DNA of 64,000 nucleotides from contig NZ_CP162553.1 of NCBI RefSeq assembly GCF_040939785.1, positions 4,154,001-4,218,000 on the forward strand, written 5' to 3'. Both the position numbers and the translations under genes were made by a program. The notes beneath the pieces were generated by a model. That model had not been told where the DNA came from. It made no database searches and was given only the letters and a program-made list of their open reading frames with translations. Below are positions 1 through 8,554 of this stretch, in pieces. Numbering within the stretch: position 1 is the first letter of the stretch; every line of letters begins with the position of its first letter. This DNA is from Bradyrhizobium lupini. GTDB lineage: Bacteria > Pseudomonadota > Alphaproteobacteria > Rhizobiales > Xanthobacteraceae.

Positions 1-2145
1 ATCGACACGCTGTCGGCCCGGATCGCGCAGATTCGCACCTGGACCTTCGTCGCCAACCGCCCCGACTGGCTGAAAGACCCCGAACGCTGGCAGGGGATCG
101 CCCGCGAGGTCGAAAATAAATTATCGGATGCGCTCCATGAACGCTTGACTGAGCGTTTCGTTGATCGCCGGACCAGTGTATTGATGCGCCGCCTGCGGGA
201 GAACACGAGCTTGAATACGGAAATCGGCAAGACCGGCGAAGTCATCGTCGAAGGCCATGTCATCGGCCGCCTCGATGGCTTCACCTTTGCACCGGATGCG
301 GCGGAAGCCGGCTCCGATGCGAAAGCGTTGCAGGCTGCAGCGCAGGCCGTGCTCGCCGGCGAGATCAACGCGCGCGCCGAAAAACTGGGCAATGCGCCGG
401 ACGAGCAGTTCGTGCTGACCTCGGAAGGCATCATCCGCTGGACCGGCGACGCCGTGGCGCGGCTGTCTGCCGCAGAGGAAGCGCTGCATCCGCGCATCCG
501 CATCATCTCCGACGAACGCCTCACGGGCGCCCCCCGCGACAAGGTGCAGGCGCGGCTTGAGCTCTGGCTCAAGACGCATATCGAAAAGCTGCTCGGGCCG
601 CTGTTCGAGCTCAGCAAGGCCGAGGACGTCACCGGCATCGCCCGCGGCATCGCCTATCAGCTCGTCGAGGCGCTCGGCGTGCTGGAGCGCCCGAAGATCG
701 CCAACGAGCTGAAGGATCTCGACCAGCCCTCGCGCGCGACCTTGCGCAAATACGGCGTCCGCTTCGGCGCCTATCACCTCTATTTCCCCGGCCTGCTCAA
801 GCCGGCCGGGCGTGCGCTGGCCGCGCTGCTCTGGGCGCTGAAGCAGGACAATGTCGATCCCTCCGCGCTGTCTGGCGCGCAGCATCTGGCAAGCTCGGGC
901 CGCACCTCGTTCCCGGTCGACAAGCAGCTGCCGCGCGATGCCTATCGCGTGCTCGGCTACAAGCAGGCCGGCGAGCGCGCCGTGCGCGTCGATATCCTCG
1001 AGCGCCTGGCCGATCTGATCCGTCCGGCGCTGGCCTGGCGCGAGAACGCGTCTGGCGAAAAGCCCGCCGGGGCATTCGACGGCCGCAGCTTTGTGGTGAC
1101 GCAGGCGATGACCTCGCTCACCGGCTCCGCCGGCGAAGACTTTGCCTCCGTGCTGCGTGCGCTCGGCTATCGCATGGACAAGCGCCCGCCGCTGCCGGCG
1201 AAGCCCGCCGCGGCTGTTGTCGAGACGCCTATTGCTGAGGCGCCTGTTGCTGAAGCCTCCAGCGAAGAGACGCCCGCAACCGAAACGCCGGTCGAGGACG
1301 CCGCAACCCCTGCGGATGCCGCGATCGAAGCCGCTGCCGAGCCTGTGACCGTCGAAGACGCGCCCGGGATGGAGCAGCACGACGAGCCCGCGCATGACGA
1401 GCCGGCGCTCGAAGCTTCCGTCACGCCGGAAGACGCTCCCGGCATCGCGCCACCTGCGGAAGAGCCTGTTGCCCCCGCTGAAGCTGTCGAAACCGCACCT
1501 GCCGAAACCGCGCCTGCAGAGACCGCTGCAACTGAAGCCGCTGCGTCGGCCGATGCGGCAGCGCCCGTGGAAGCCGCGGCGACGCCTGCCGAGCCCGAGC
1601 TCATCGAGGTCTGGCGTCCCGCGGGCCGTCACGATGATCGCAAGCCGCGCCACGAGCGCCATCGCAACCAGCGTCATCACCAGCCGCGTCCACAGGCGGG
1701 CGCTGAAGCCGGCGCTGCGCCTGCCGAAGGCGAAGCCCAGCCTGCCGCCGACGGCGAGAAGCGCGGTGAGCGCCATCGCCATGGCGGCGGTCATCGTCGA
1801 GATGGTGGCAGGGACTTCCGCAAGCCGCGAGAAGGTGGCGCCGAAGCTGCGCCGCGTCCCGAGGGCCGCGACGACAAGAACCGCCGCTTCGAGGGCAAGA
1901 ATGGCGGCAGCAAGGACCGCGACAACAAGGACCGCAACAAGGGCAAGTTCGGCGGCGATCGCGACAAGGGCCGCGATAACCGTGGCCGTGACCGCGACAA
2001 GGGCCGCGACCGCCAGGGCGGACCGTCGCTGCGCCCCTACGCATCGAGCGCCACCCCGCGCGAGCGCGATCGTCCGGTCGATCCGAACTCGCCGTTCGCG
2101 AAGCTCGCTGCGCTGAAGGAGCAGCTGTCCGGGCGTAAGGAGTGA
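1..2145 (+). CDS. SUV3-like helicase-related protein, 3' part (5' end outside window)
   Basis: The frame is open from base 1, so the N-terminal helicase motor lies upstream of the window. What remains is the C-terminal region typical of alphaproteobacterial SUV3-like DEAD/DEAH RNA helicases: a conserved helical part (about 1-1200, including LFELSKAEDVTGIARGIAYQ and YHLYFPGLLKPAGRALAAL), then an Ala/Glu/Pro/Thr-rich linker (about 1200-1600), then a very basic Arg/Asp/Gly/Lys tail (about 1630-2080) that probably binds RNA. A TTG at 145 is only an internal codon. The S4 RNA-binding gene follows at once, so the pair is likely co-transcribed and acts on RNA. The family is recognised from the C-terminal part only. 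Confidence 0.8.
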   Translation: MDTLSARIAQIRTWTFVANRPDWLKDPERWQGIAREVENKLSDALHERLTERFVDRRTSVLMRRLRENTSLNTEIGKTGEVIVEGHVIGRLDGFTFAPDAAEAGSDAKALQAAAQAVLAGEINARAEKLGNAPDEQFVLTSEGIIRWTGDAVARLSAAEEALHPRIRIISDERLTGAPRDKVQARLELWLKTHIEKLLGPLFELSKAEDVTGIARGIAYQLVEALGVLERPKIANELKDLDQPSRATLRKYGVRFGAYHLYFPGLLKPAGRALAALLWALKQDNVDPSALSGAQHLASSGRTSFPVDKQLPRDAYRVLGYKQAGERAVRVDILERLADLIRPALAWRENASGEKPAGAFDGRSFVVTQAMTSLTGSAGEDFASVLRALGYRMDKRPPLPAKPAAAVVETPIAEAPVAEASSEETPATETPVEDAATPADAAIEAAAEPVTVEDAPGMEQHDEPAHDEPALEASVTPEDAPGIAPPAEEPVAPAEAVETAPAETAPAETAATEAAASADAAAPVEAAATPAEPELIEVWRPAGRHDDRKPRHERHRNQRHHQPRPQAGAEAGAAPAEGEAQPAADGEKRGERHRHGGGHRRDGGRDFRKPREGGAEAAPRPEGRDDKNRRFEGKNGGSKDRDNKDRNKGKFGGDRDKGRDNRGRDRDKGRDRQGGPSLRPYASSATPRERDRPVDPNSPFAKLAALKEQLSGRKE

Positions 2146-2194
2146 GCCCACGACCGAGCGGCAGCGCATCGACAAATGGCTGTGGCACGCGCGG

Positions 2195-2437
2195 GTGGTG
2201 AAGGCGCGCACCTCCGCGGCCGCGCTTGTCGAGTCCGGCCATGTTCGCGTCAACGGCGCACGCGAGAAATCGCCGGGGCATGCGATCAAGATCGGCGACG
2301 TGCTCACCATCGCGCTCGATCGCACCGTGCGCGTCTTGAAAGTCATCGCCTTCAACGAGCGCCGTGGCGATGCCGCCTCGGCCCGTGTGCTCTACGAAGA
2401 GCTCGGTGAAGGCCCGCCAAGTTCTCAGCGCAATTAA
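2195..2437 (+). CDS. S4-domain RNA-binding protein (HslR-like), 5' end disturbed
   Basis: Small S4 RNA-binding protein of the heat-shock HslR/Hsp15 type, which binds stalled 50S subunits in E. coli. The S4 signature is clear (SGHVRVNGAREKSPGHAIK, then GDVLTIALDRTVRVLKV). The only usual in-frame start is GTG 2195, yet S4 homology continues upstream as RIDKWLWHARVV from about 2150. That part has no ATG, GTG or TTG before a stop at 2114. A GTG at 2142, overlapping the helicase stop, would enter this frame if the CCC run at 2147-2149 had one more C. The real gene therefore probably starts at 2142 and the sequence lacks one base; otherwise the protein is truncated at the S4 N-terminus. Confidence 0.75.
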   Translation: MVKARTSAAALVESGHVRVNGAREKSPGHAIKIGDVLTIALDRTVRVLKVIAFNERRGDAASARVLYEELGEGPPSSQRN

Positions 2438-2569
2438 TTGCGCTTCGAATTCATTTCTTGGTCGATCAAGCGCATAAAGCCGTCATGATCGGCCGTTCCT
2501 GAGCTTGCGGCGCCGGGCCATCCGCGCTACGCAAGCCGCGACTTTTAAAAGAGCTTTTCGGAGCGTTGG

Positions 2570-2908
2570 ATGACTTACGTCGTCACTGAAGCGTGCATCA
2601 AGTGCAAGTACACCGACTGCGTCGAGGTCTGCCCGGTCGACTGTTTCTACGAGGGCGAGAACATGCTCGTCATCCATCCTGACGAGTGCATCGACTGCGG
2701 CGTGTGCGAGCCGGAATGCCCCGCCGATGCCATCAAGCCGGACACGGAACCGGGCCTGGAAAAGTGGCTCACGGTCAACGCCGACTACGCCAAGAGCTGG
2801 CCGAACATCACCCAGAAGAAAGAATCACCCGACGACGCCAAGGATTTCGACGGCATGGAGGGCAAGTTCGACAAGTATTTCTCGCCGAACCCCGGCTCCG
2901 GCGACTAA
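2570..2908 (+). CDS. fdxA: 7Fe ferredoxin FdxA ([3Fe-4S][4Fe-4S])
   Basis: A 112-residue cytoplasmic electron carrier. Cysteines fall at 9, 12, 17, 21, 25, 40, 43, 46 and 50, the Azotobacter FdI pattern shifted by one. By that model C9, C17 and C50 hold the 3Fe cluster and C21, C40, C43 and C46 the 4Fe cluster, leaving C12 and C25 unliganded. The start is ATG 2570 with GGAGC about 8 bases upstream. FdxA-type ferredoxins are usual in alphaproteobacteria, but their redox partners are not shown by this context. carD follows from its own promoter. Confidence 0.95.
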   Translation: MTYVVTEACIKCKYTDCVEVCPVDCFYEGENMLVIHPDECIDCGVCEPECPADAIKPDTEPGLEKWLTVNADYAKSWPNITQKKESPDDAKDFDGMEGKFDKYFSPNPGSGD

Positions 2909-2975
2909 TTCGGGCCAAACTTAACCCTATTAGCGGCCTTACCGCCGAAAACTAGGCCTTAACACCCCTAAATCA

Positions 2976-3012
2976 TTGATTTTTGCGGGAAATGTGCTAT
3001 ATTGGGCACATT
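2976..3012 (+). promoter_or_regulatory. carD promoter with overlapping inverted repeat
   Basis: TTGATT (2976-2981) and TATATT (2998-3003) are separated by 16 bases, a good sigma-70-type promoter, predicting a start near 3010. The -10 box lies in the loop of a perfect 7-base inverted repeat, AATGTGC (2991-2997) and GCACATT (3006-3012). The repeat could be an operator or an early-transcript hairpin. No binding protein can be named. Confidence 0.6.
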
Positions 3013-3054
3013 GAGCCGAACCCTGGTTAGCCCCGTCGGCCCCGTTGGGTTCCC

Positions 3055-4077
3055 GTGAAACCAAATGTCGAACAGGGGCGTGGCAGTTTCCGCGCGCAGG
3101 CTGTGTCACAGAAAACGCGTAAAAAGAGTACTTCAGCGAAGGCTTCCCATAAGGACGCCAAGAAAGTCGCCGCGGCCAGCCGTAGCGCATCCAAGGGTCG
3201 GACCGCGACGAAGGCGCCGGCTGCAAAGTCCTCGAAGAACAAAAGAAGCGCAATGCCTAACAAGACTGCCAAGCCGGCCGCGAAAGCGACCGTTGCCAAG
3301 CCTGTTGCCGCCAAGCCTGCCGCCAAGCCCGCTGTTGCCAAGGCTCCCGCTGCCAAGCCCGCCGCAAAGGCTCCTGTTGCTGCTGCTCCTGCCAAGGCCC
3401 CTGTTGCTGCCGCCAAGCCGGCCGTGAAGCCCGCGGCTGTTGCGCCGAAGGTCGAGGAAAAGAAGGTTGTGACCCAGCGTCAGGGCTTCAAGGCCAACGA
3501 ATTCGTCGTCTATCCCGCTCACGGCGTCGGCCAAATTCTGGCCATCGAGGAGCAGGAGATTGCCGGCGCGAAGCTCGAGCTGTTCGTCATCAACTTCATC
3601 AAGGACAAGATGACGCTGCGCGTGCCGACCGCCAAGGTCGCCAATGTCGGCATGCGCAAGCTCTCCGACCCCGCGCTGGTGAAGCGTGCGCTCGAGACCC
3701 TCAAGGGCCGTGCCCGCGTCAAGCGCACCATGTGGTCGCGCCGCGCCCAGGAATACGAAGCGAAGATCAATTCGGGCGACATCGTCGCGATCGCGGAAGT
3801 CGTGCGCGACCTCTATCGCTCCGAGTCGCAGCCGGAGCAGTCCTACAGCGAACGCCAGCTCTATGAAGCAGCGCTCGACCGTCTCTCCCGCGAGATCGCG
3901 GTGGTGCAGCACTCGACCGAGACCGAAGCGGTCAAGGAGATCGAGGCCCAGCTCGCCAAGAGCCCGCGCCGCACTGGCGCCAAGTCCGAAGCCGCCGAAG
4001 GCGAGGCCGATGCGGACGCCGAGGGCGATAGCGACGAGACCGAGGGCGGCGCCACGGTCGCCGACGAGGCCGCGTAA
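3055..4077 (+). CDS. carD: CarD family transcriptional regulator
   Basis: CarD/CdnL proteins bind RNA polymerase beta and stabilise open complexes, especially at rRNA promoters. The Tudor-like RNAP-interaction domain starts near residue 143 (QGFKANEFVVYPAHGVGQI), followed by the helical DNA-binding part and an acidic Glu/Asp tail. Before the domain lies an unusually long Lys/Ala/Pro-rich segment resembling histone H1. The frame opens at GTG 3055, 45 bases after the predicted transcription start, but has a weak ribosome site. ATG 3253 (MPNKTAKPAAK) is the alternative start and may be the usual one, giving 274 residues. A strong terminator follows, so carD is probably monocistronic. Confidence 0.9.
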   Translation: MKPNVEQGRGSFRAQAVSQKTRKKSTSAKASHKDAKKVAAASRSASKGRTATKAPAAKSSKNKRSAMPNKTAKPAAKATVAKPVAAKPAAKPAVAKAPAAKPAAKAPVAAAPAKAPVAAAKPAVKPAAVAPKVEEKKVVTQRQGFKANEFVVYPAHGVGQILAIEEQEIAGAKLELFVINFIKDKMTLRVPTAKVANVGMRKLSDPALVKRALETLKGRARVKRTMWSRRAQEYEAKINSGDIVAIAEVVRDLYRSESQPEQSYSERQLYEAALDRLSREIAVVQHSTETEAVKEIEAQLAKSPRRTGAKSEAAEGEADADAEGDSDETEGGATVADEAA

Positions 4078-4106
4078 GCGTCTCGCGCGTCGAACGCAAC
4101 AGATCA

Positions 4107-4138
4107 AAGCCCGGCCTTACGGCCGGGCTTCTTGTTTT
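4107..4138 (+). terminator. Rho-independent terminator after carD
   Basis: Perfect 10-base stem AAGCCCGGCC / GGCCGGGCTT around a TTAC loop, followed by the T-rich stretch TTCTTGTTTT, about 30 bases after the carD stop. Confidence 0.9.
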
Positions 4139-4212
4139 GGAGACGCTGACCGTCCCGGTTCGGGGACGTCAGCGGGCGGAATTGCTTTGAGCCTATGCGG
4201 TCCTGAACAGGA

Positions 4213-4585
4213 TTAAACCCGCGATGCGCTTCCCGAAGCGCCGCGCCCGGTCTCGCGGTCGTCTCCGCGCGCGTCAGTCGCAACCGTCGACCACCAGGCG
4301 CCCAACGCATCGATCAACGGCACCAAGGTGTGGCCGGCGGCGGTCAGATCGTACTCGACCCTCAACGGGTATCCGTCGAATTCCGTGCGGTTCACGATAC
4401 CGGCGTCCTCCAGCTTGCGAAGCTCGAGGGCGAGCATCCTGTGCGAGATGGTCGGATTGTCCCGACGCAAGTCGCTGAACCGTTTGGTGCCCTGTTTCAA
4501 ATAGTAGATCAGAAGCGTAGGCCACCGGCCGCTCCAGGATCTGCATCACTTCCTCGATGGGACATCTCGAAACGAGGTCTTTCAT
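4213..4585 (-). pseudogene. HxlR family transcriptional regulator, frameshifted
   Basis: Winged-helix HxlR regulator, usually a redox- or aldehyde-responsive local repressor or activator. The first frame from ATG 4585 encodes MKDLVSRCPIEEVMQIL, with the family's N-terminal Cys. A second frame then gives SGRWPTLLIYYLKQGTKRF and the winged helix (DLRRDNPTISHRMLALELRKL). Joining them at about 4534-4535 restores the family spacing CP-x8-SGRW exactly; one extra G in a GG there explains the break. It is divergent from the GST gene, its likely target, across 109 bases. The break may be a sequencing error rather than decay. Confidence 0.8.
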
Positions 4586-4694
4586 CGGCGGACTCCAGGT
4601 TACAAAAATGTTCGCAATTTACTTGATGGAGCGAGCGACTAGGGTTCGGGACCGCTGCGCAGCGTGATCATCAGAAATCACGGAGAATAGATCG

Positions 4695-5405
4695 ATGGAT
4701 CCAATCCTACTCTACGGCTTCCCGATGGGAAGCTCCATGGGACTCGTTGCAGCTCTTGAATGGCTTGGCAGGCCATATCGCCTGTGTCGCGTCGACATGC
4801 TGGGCGAGATGCTGAGCCCGTCATACGCCAGGATCAATCCGCGACACGAGACGCCTGCACTTATAACGGACCAGGGCGATGTGCTGACGGAAACCATGGC
4901 GATCGCGGCTTGGCTCGAAGCCAGGGATACCGAACGGCGCATCAGCTTTGATCCGTTGTCGCCGCAAGCCGATCGCATGCACCAGCTGATGGCGTTCGTG
5001 AATACCGGCTTTACCGGCGCCTTCGCGCCGCTTTGGGTCGCAATGGAAGGCGTGGCGATGGACGACGCCATGCGTTCGGCCTTGCGGGAGTTCGGAAGGA
5101 GAAAGGTGATCGAACGCCACGACAAGCTCGAAGGCATGATCGAGCCGGCAAGGTTCCTGCTCGCCGACCGGCCGACCCTCGCGGACGCCTTGCTGGCAGG
5201 TGTGGCGCGCTGGCTCGACTTCCACGCTGTCGCGGACAGGAGCCGCTGGCCAAAGCTGGCCGCGCTGCGCCAACAACTCGAGGCCGATCCCGGGGTCATC
5301 TACGCCACCGCCGTGGAGAGCGGCAGCAATGATCCGGGAACAGGATCCTGCGCAGGCCACACCGCCCTGGCCGACGTCATCGCGCGATATGGCAAGCAAG
5401 CTTAA
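4695..5405 (+). CDS. Glutathione S-transferase family protein
   Basis: A 236-residue soluble GST. The N-terminal thioredoxin-like half (residues 1-80) shows MGSSMGLVAALEWLG, where a GST keeps its catalytic Ser or Cys, and ETMAIAAWLE, the usual glutathione-binding ET/ES segment. The C-terminal half is all-helical, with LADRPTLADALL matching the conserved N-capping box region. GSTs of this kind conjugate or reduce electrophiles. The ATG start has CGGAGA about 9 bases upstream. Its position opposite an HxlR regulator suggests inducible detoxification. The substrate cannot be read from sequence. Confidence 0.85.
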   Translation: MDPILLYGFPMGSSMGLVAALEWLGRPYRLCRVDMLGEMLSPSYARINPRHETPALITDQGDVLTETMAIAAWLEARDTERRISFDPLSPQADRMHQLMAFVNTGFTGAFAPLWVAMEGVAMDDAMRSALREFGRRKVIERHDKLEGMIEPARFLLADRPTLADALLAGVARWLDFHAVADRSRWPKLAALRQQLEADPGVIYATAVESGSNDPGTGSCAGHTALADVIARYGKQA

Positions 5406-5413
5406 CCAGTGGA

Positions 5414-5444
5414 GAGGAGGAGCGGCTTCGATCCGCTCCTCCTC
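5414..5444. terminator. Bidirectional hairpin between convergent GST and regR
   Basis: Perfect 12-base stem GAGGAGGAGCGG (5414-5425) and CCGCTCCTCCTC (5433-5444) with a 7-base loop. It sits between two convergent genes and overlaps the regR stop. There is little T tract. Confidence 0.65.
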
Positions 5445-5976
5445 ACTTCACCGGCCGCTTCTCGAGCTTCCGCGCCAGCGTCCGCCGATGCATCCCGAGC
5501 CGCCTTGCGGCTTCCGAGATGTTGAAATCGGTTTCGATCAGGGTCTGGTGGATGCGTTCCCACTCCAGCGTCTTAATCGATGTCGGCCGGGCGTCGAGCG
5601 CGACCTCGGCATTGCCTGCGGCCTTGTTGAAGGCGGCCTCGATGTCGTCGGTGTTCGACGGCTTTGCCAGATAGTGGCATGCGCCGAGCTTGATGGCCTC
5701 GACGGCGGTGGAGATGCTGGCAAAGCCCGTCAGCACCACGATCAGCATCTCTGGATCGTGCGTGTGCAAGAGCTCCACGCAGGCCAGTCCCGAGGCGCCG
5801 CCGAGCTTGAGGTCGACGACGGCATAGCCAAACGATCGCTCCTCCAGGACTTTCCGCACGTCCTCGATCGAGGCGGCGAGCACGACCTCGTAGTCGCGGC
5901 GCTCGAACGAACGCTTCAGGGTGCGGGCGAAGCCGGCATCGTCCTCGACGACCACGAGCGAACGATCAGGCGTCAA
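5443..5976 (-). CDS. regR: RegA/ActR/RegR-type redox response regulator
   Basis: A 177-residue two-domain regulator. The receiver has an acidic pocket (E11, D12, D13), phospho-acceptor D55 (VVDLKLGG), T83 and K105 (LAKPS). The Fis-type helix-turn-helix at 152-171 (NISEAARRLGMHRRTLARKL) is close to the near-invariant RegA/PrrA/ActR DNA-binding helix. This family activates respiration, nitrogen and carbon fixation genes when the quinone pool is reduced. Its start overlaps the 3' end of the sensor kinase by 11 bases, indicating coupled translation. It ends the cyo-SURF1-kinase gene string. Bradyrhizobium can carry more than one RegR-like protein, so the symbol is by family. Confidence 0.88.
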   Translation of the reverse strand: MTPDRSLVVVEDDAGFARTLKRSFERRDYEVVLAASIEDVRKVLEERSFGYAVVDLKLGGASGLACVELLHTHDPEMLIVVLTGFASISTAVEAIKLGACHYLAKPSNTDDIEAAFNKAAGNAEVALDARPTSIKTLEWERIHQTLIETDFNISEAARRLGMHRRTLARKLEKRPVK

Positions 5977-7345
5977 AGCTGCCTCCGATCGCGAGCGTTG
6001 CGAGCGGCAGCGTGAGGCGGACCGTAGCGCCGCGCTTCCTGTGGTTCTCGGCGGTCACGCTGCCCCCTAACTTGCGCACCACGTTCACCACCAGGAACAG
6101 GCCGAGCCCGCCGCCGGCGCGGCCCTTGCTCGATTGATAGGGCTTTCCGAGCTGTGCCAGCATCTCCGGCGCAAAGCCGGGGCCGCGATCGCTGATCGAC
6201 AGCACGAGATGATCGCCCTCGCGCCCGGCAACGAGCTCGACCCAGTCGCGCGAGACCTCGTAGGCGTTGTCGAGCACGTTGAAGATCACCTGCTTCAGCG
6301 CGACGTCCGAGACGATTGCGACGTCTTCGCCGAAAGTGTTGACGAAATACAACGTGCGCGCCGAGCGCGCGTCGCGCCACTCTTCCACGAGCGCGGTGAC
6401 GAAAGCCGCCACCGTCGTCGGCGACGATCCCTCGCCGCGGGCTTCGCCCGCCGACACCAGAATGCCTGTCACGATCGACTTGCAGCGTTGCAGCGAGGTC
6501 TCCATCTCCTCGAGGTCCTCGGCCAGCTCCTGATCGGCGGCGAGGTCGGGCATGCGGCGCCAGTCGCCGAGGATGACCGAGAGCGAGGCGAGCGGCGTGC
6601 CGAGCTCGTGAGCCGCGCCGGAGGCGAGCAGGCCCATGCGCACGATATGATCCTGCTCGGCGGCATGCTGGCGCAGCGCCGCCAGATGCGCGTCGCGCTC
6701 GCGCAAATTCCTGTTGATGCGGGTGACGAACACCACCAGCAGCACGGCGTTGAGCACGAAGCCCAGCAGCATGCCGGCAACCGTGAGGGTGTAGGTCTCG
6801 CTCAGCGGGTTCGGCGGCAGATCGAGCTGTCGGTAGGCGACGGTCAGCCAGACGAAGCTCGCGCAGGTCAAGGCGACCAGCGACCAGGTCGAGCGGCCAT
6901 CGAGCAGCACCGCGCCCAGCGTCACCTGGAGCAGGAACAGCGAGGTGAAGGGATTGGTGGCGCCGCCGCTGAGGTAAAGCTGCGCGGTCAGCGCGGCGAC
7001 GTCCAGCATCAGGGCGACCAGCAACTCATTGTTGGTGATCGCGGCGCGATGGCGCACCCAGACCAGGCTGGAGATGTTGAGAAATATCAGGGCGCCGATT
7101 ACCGCGCCCATGCGGGTGAGGGGCAGGGGAATGCCGAGCCACACATGCACGCCGCCGATGGTCACGATCTGGCCGACCACTGCGGTCCAGCGTAGCTGGA
7201 TCAGCAGCGCCATGTTCTTGCGGTTGGTCTCGTCGTCGGTTGGCGCTGTGCCGATCAGCTCGCTGCGCGCGTCCGCCTGCGATTGCAGCGTGACGGCGCC
7301 ATGCGTTCTTCCGTTGTCAGGTGGGCTCGCCGATCGTTCCAGCAT
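5966..7345 (-). CDS. regS: RegB/ActS/RegS-type redox sensor histidine kinase
   Basis: A 459-residue membrane kinase. Six membrane segments (about 45-205) contain the quinone-sensing signature GGATNPF (127-133). The H-box is HELGTPLASL, with H246 the phosphorylated His. C288 in LQRCKSIV matches the redox-active Cys of RegB. N-box and G-boxes follow (DNAYEVSRDWV, GLGLFLVVNVV). RegB-type kinases read quinone redox state and disulfide formation. Start ATG 7345 overlaps the SURF1 gene by 29 bases; a later ATG (MALLIQ) is possible. Placement behind cyoABCD and SURF1 ties the sensor to a terminal quinol oxidase. Confidence 0.9.
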   Translation of the reverse strand: MLERSASPPDNGRTHGAVTLQSQADARSELIGTAPTDDETNRKNMALLIQLRWTAVVGQIVTIGGVHVWLGIPLPLTRMGAVIGALIFLNISSLVWVRHRAAITNNELLVALMLDVAALTAQLYLSGGATNPFTSLFLLQVTLGAVLLDGRSTWSLVALTCASFVWLTVAYRQLDLPPNPLSETYTLTVAGMLLGFVLNAVLLVVFVTRINRNLRERDAHLAALRQHAAEQDHIVRMGLLASGAAHELGTPLASLSVILGDWRRMPDLAADQELAEDLEEMETSLQRCKSIVTGILVSAGEARGEGSSPTTVAAFVTALVEEWRDARSARTLYFVNTFGEDVAIVSDVALKQVIFNVLDNAYEVSRDWVELVAGREGDHLVLSISDRGPGFAPEMLAQLGKPYQSSKGRAGGGLGLFLVVNVVRKLGGSVTAENHRKRGATVRLTLPLATLAIGGSFDA

Positions 7346-8171
7346 CTGATCCCGTCCTGCGGGCGACAGCATCGAGGCCGCCGGCCGCTTCGTGGGCGAA
7401 GCCGCTCCAGGGCTCCTTGCGGCGGAACAGCCCGCCGCCGAATGTGACGAAAAGTTTGCCGGCCAGCATGAACGCCAGAGCAAACCACGTCAGCGCGTAG
7501 ATCAGGTGGTTATTGGGAAAGCTGATCACGGTCAATCCGCCGATTGGGCCGCTGCCGGATTGTGATCGAGCGTCGGCATCGATGAAAAAGGGCGCGACGT
7601 GGTCGAGGCCGCGTGCCGTCGCAATCGCTGCGACATCCCGCGAGTACCAGCGATTGTGCTCCGGCACGTTATTTCTGAGGAATCCGCCTTTTGGCTCCGT
7701 CACGCGCAACAGGCCGGTGATCTCGACCTGGCCTTGCGGGTTGCCGTCCCAGCGCGTCGACGCATCGCGCCGGTCGGACGGCACGAAGCCGCGGTTGACC
7801 AGGACCAGCGTGCCGTCGTCGCGCCTGAGCGGTGTCAGCACCCAATAGCCCGGGCCTTCTTCGGTGACGGCCTGAGCCAGGGTCTCGCGGTCATGCAGGA
7901 ACCGGCCGGAGACGCTGACGTGTCTGTATTCGTCGTTTGCGGCGGAGACGGTCGGCCATGCCGCCGGGGAGGGGATCGGCTGGGCCGGGGCATGAACGCG
8001 CTGCTCGACGCGATCGATCAGCGCCAGCTTCCAGGCGCGGCGCTCGATCTGCCAGCCGCCGAGCGCGATCAGAAGTGCAATGGCCGTGAGCGAGAGGACC
8101 GCGAGCCATGAGGGCGGGTGCGCAGCGTCGCGCCCGGTTGCCTTGCTGGCCACGGTCCCGGTCTCTGTCAT
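7317..8171 (-). CDS. SURF1 family oxidase-assembly protein
   Basis: A 284-residue inner-membrane protein with two membrane segments flanking a periplasmic domain, near residues 20-40 (LAVLSLTAIALLIALGGWQ) and near the C-terminus (HLIYALTWFALAFMLAGKL). It has family signatures GGWQIERRAWK, VLVNRGFVP and GFLRNNVPEHNRWYSRD. SURF1 helps insert heme into heme-copper oxidase subunit I; cyo-linked copies are thought to serve the quinol oxidase. ATG 8171 overlaps the cyoD stop by 4 bases (ATGA), so it belongs to the cyo operon. Confidence 0.92.
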   Translation of the reverse strand: MTETGTVASKATGRDAAHPPSWLAVLSLTAIALLIALGGWQIERRAWKLALIDRVEQRVHAPAQPIPSPAAWPTVSAANDEYRHVSVSGRFLHDRETLAQAVTEEGPGYWVLTPLRRDDGTLVLVNRGFVPSDRRDASTRWDGNPQGQVEITGLLRVTEPKGGFLRNNVPEHNRWYSRDVAAIATARGLDHVAPFFIDADARSQSGSGPIGGLTVISFPNNHLIYALTWFALAFMLAGKLFVTFGGGLFRRKEPWSGFAHEAAGGLDAVARRTGSDAGTIGEPT

Positions 8172-8554
8172 TTCATTCCGGACATCTGGTGGATCGGCAT
8201 CATGTTGCTGTTGAGGTGGTTCATCACCCACAGCGAACCCGACAGGGCGATCACCACCATGACGATGGTGAAGATCAGCGCCATCATGCTCCAGCCGTTC
8301 TCGGACGTCGTGTTCATGTGCAGGAAGTAGATCATGTGCACGACGATCTGCACGACCGCAAAGGCCATGATCACGAGCGCGGTGATCTGCTTGCTCGGAA
8401 GCGCGCCGCTCATCACCAGCCAGAACGGAATCGCGGTGAGCACGACCGAGAGCACGAAGCCGAGCATATAGGTCGAGAACGAGCCGTGGGCATTGGCGTG
8501 GCTGTCGCCGTGATGATGATCGTCCGCGTGGGCGGCGTGAGTATCGGTGTTCAT
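8168..8554 (-). CDS. cyoD: Cytochrome bo3 ubiquinol oxidase subunit IV
   Basis: A 128-residue subunit with three membrane segments and the family motifs IYFLHM and [13 protein letters not shown]. It has a His/Asp-rich N-terminal tail ([19 protein letters not shown]), longer than in E. coli CyoD. Subunit IV assists assembly of the Cu-heme site. The start is ATG 8554, overlapping the cyoC stop by 4 bases. The His cluster could bind metal, but this is speculation. Confidence 0.93.
   Translation of the reverse strand: MNTDTHAAHADDHHHGDSHANAHGSFSTYMLGFVLSVVLTAIPFWLVMSGALPSKQITALVIMAFAVVQIVVHMIYFLHMNTTSENGWSMMALIFTIVMVVIALSGSLWVMNHLNSNMMPIHQMSGMK

Noticed and set aside
121..2355. 744-codon minus-strand open frame opposite the helicase
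   Set aside because: It mirrors a conserved plus-strand gene, and in this GC-rich DNA the antisense frame opens by codon bias. Its product is low-complexity Arg/Ala/Gly with no domain.
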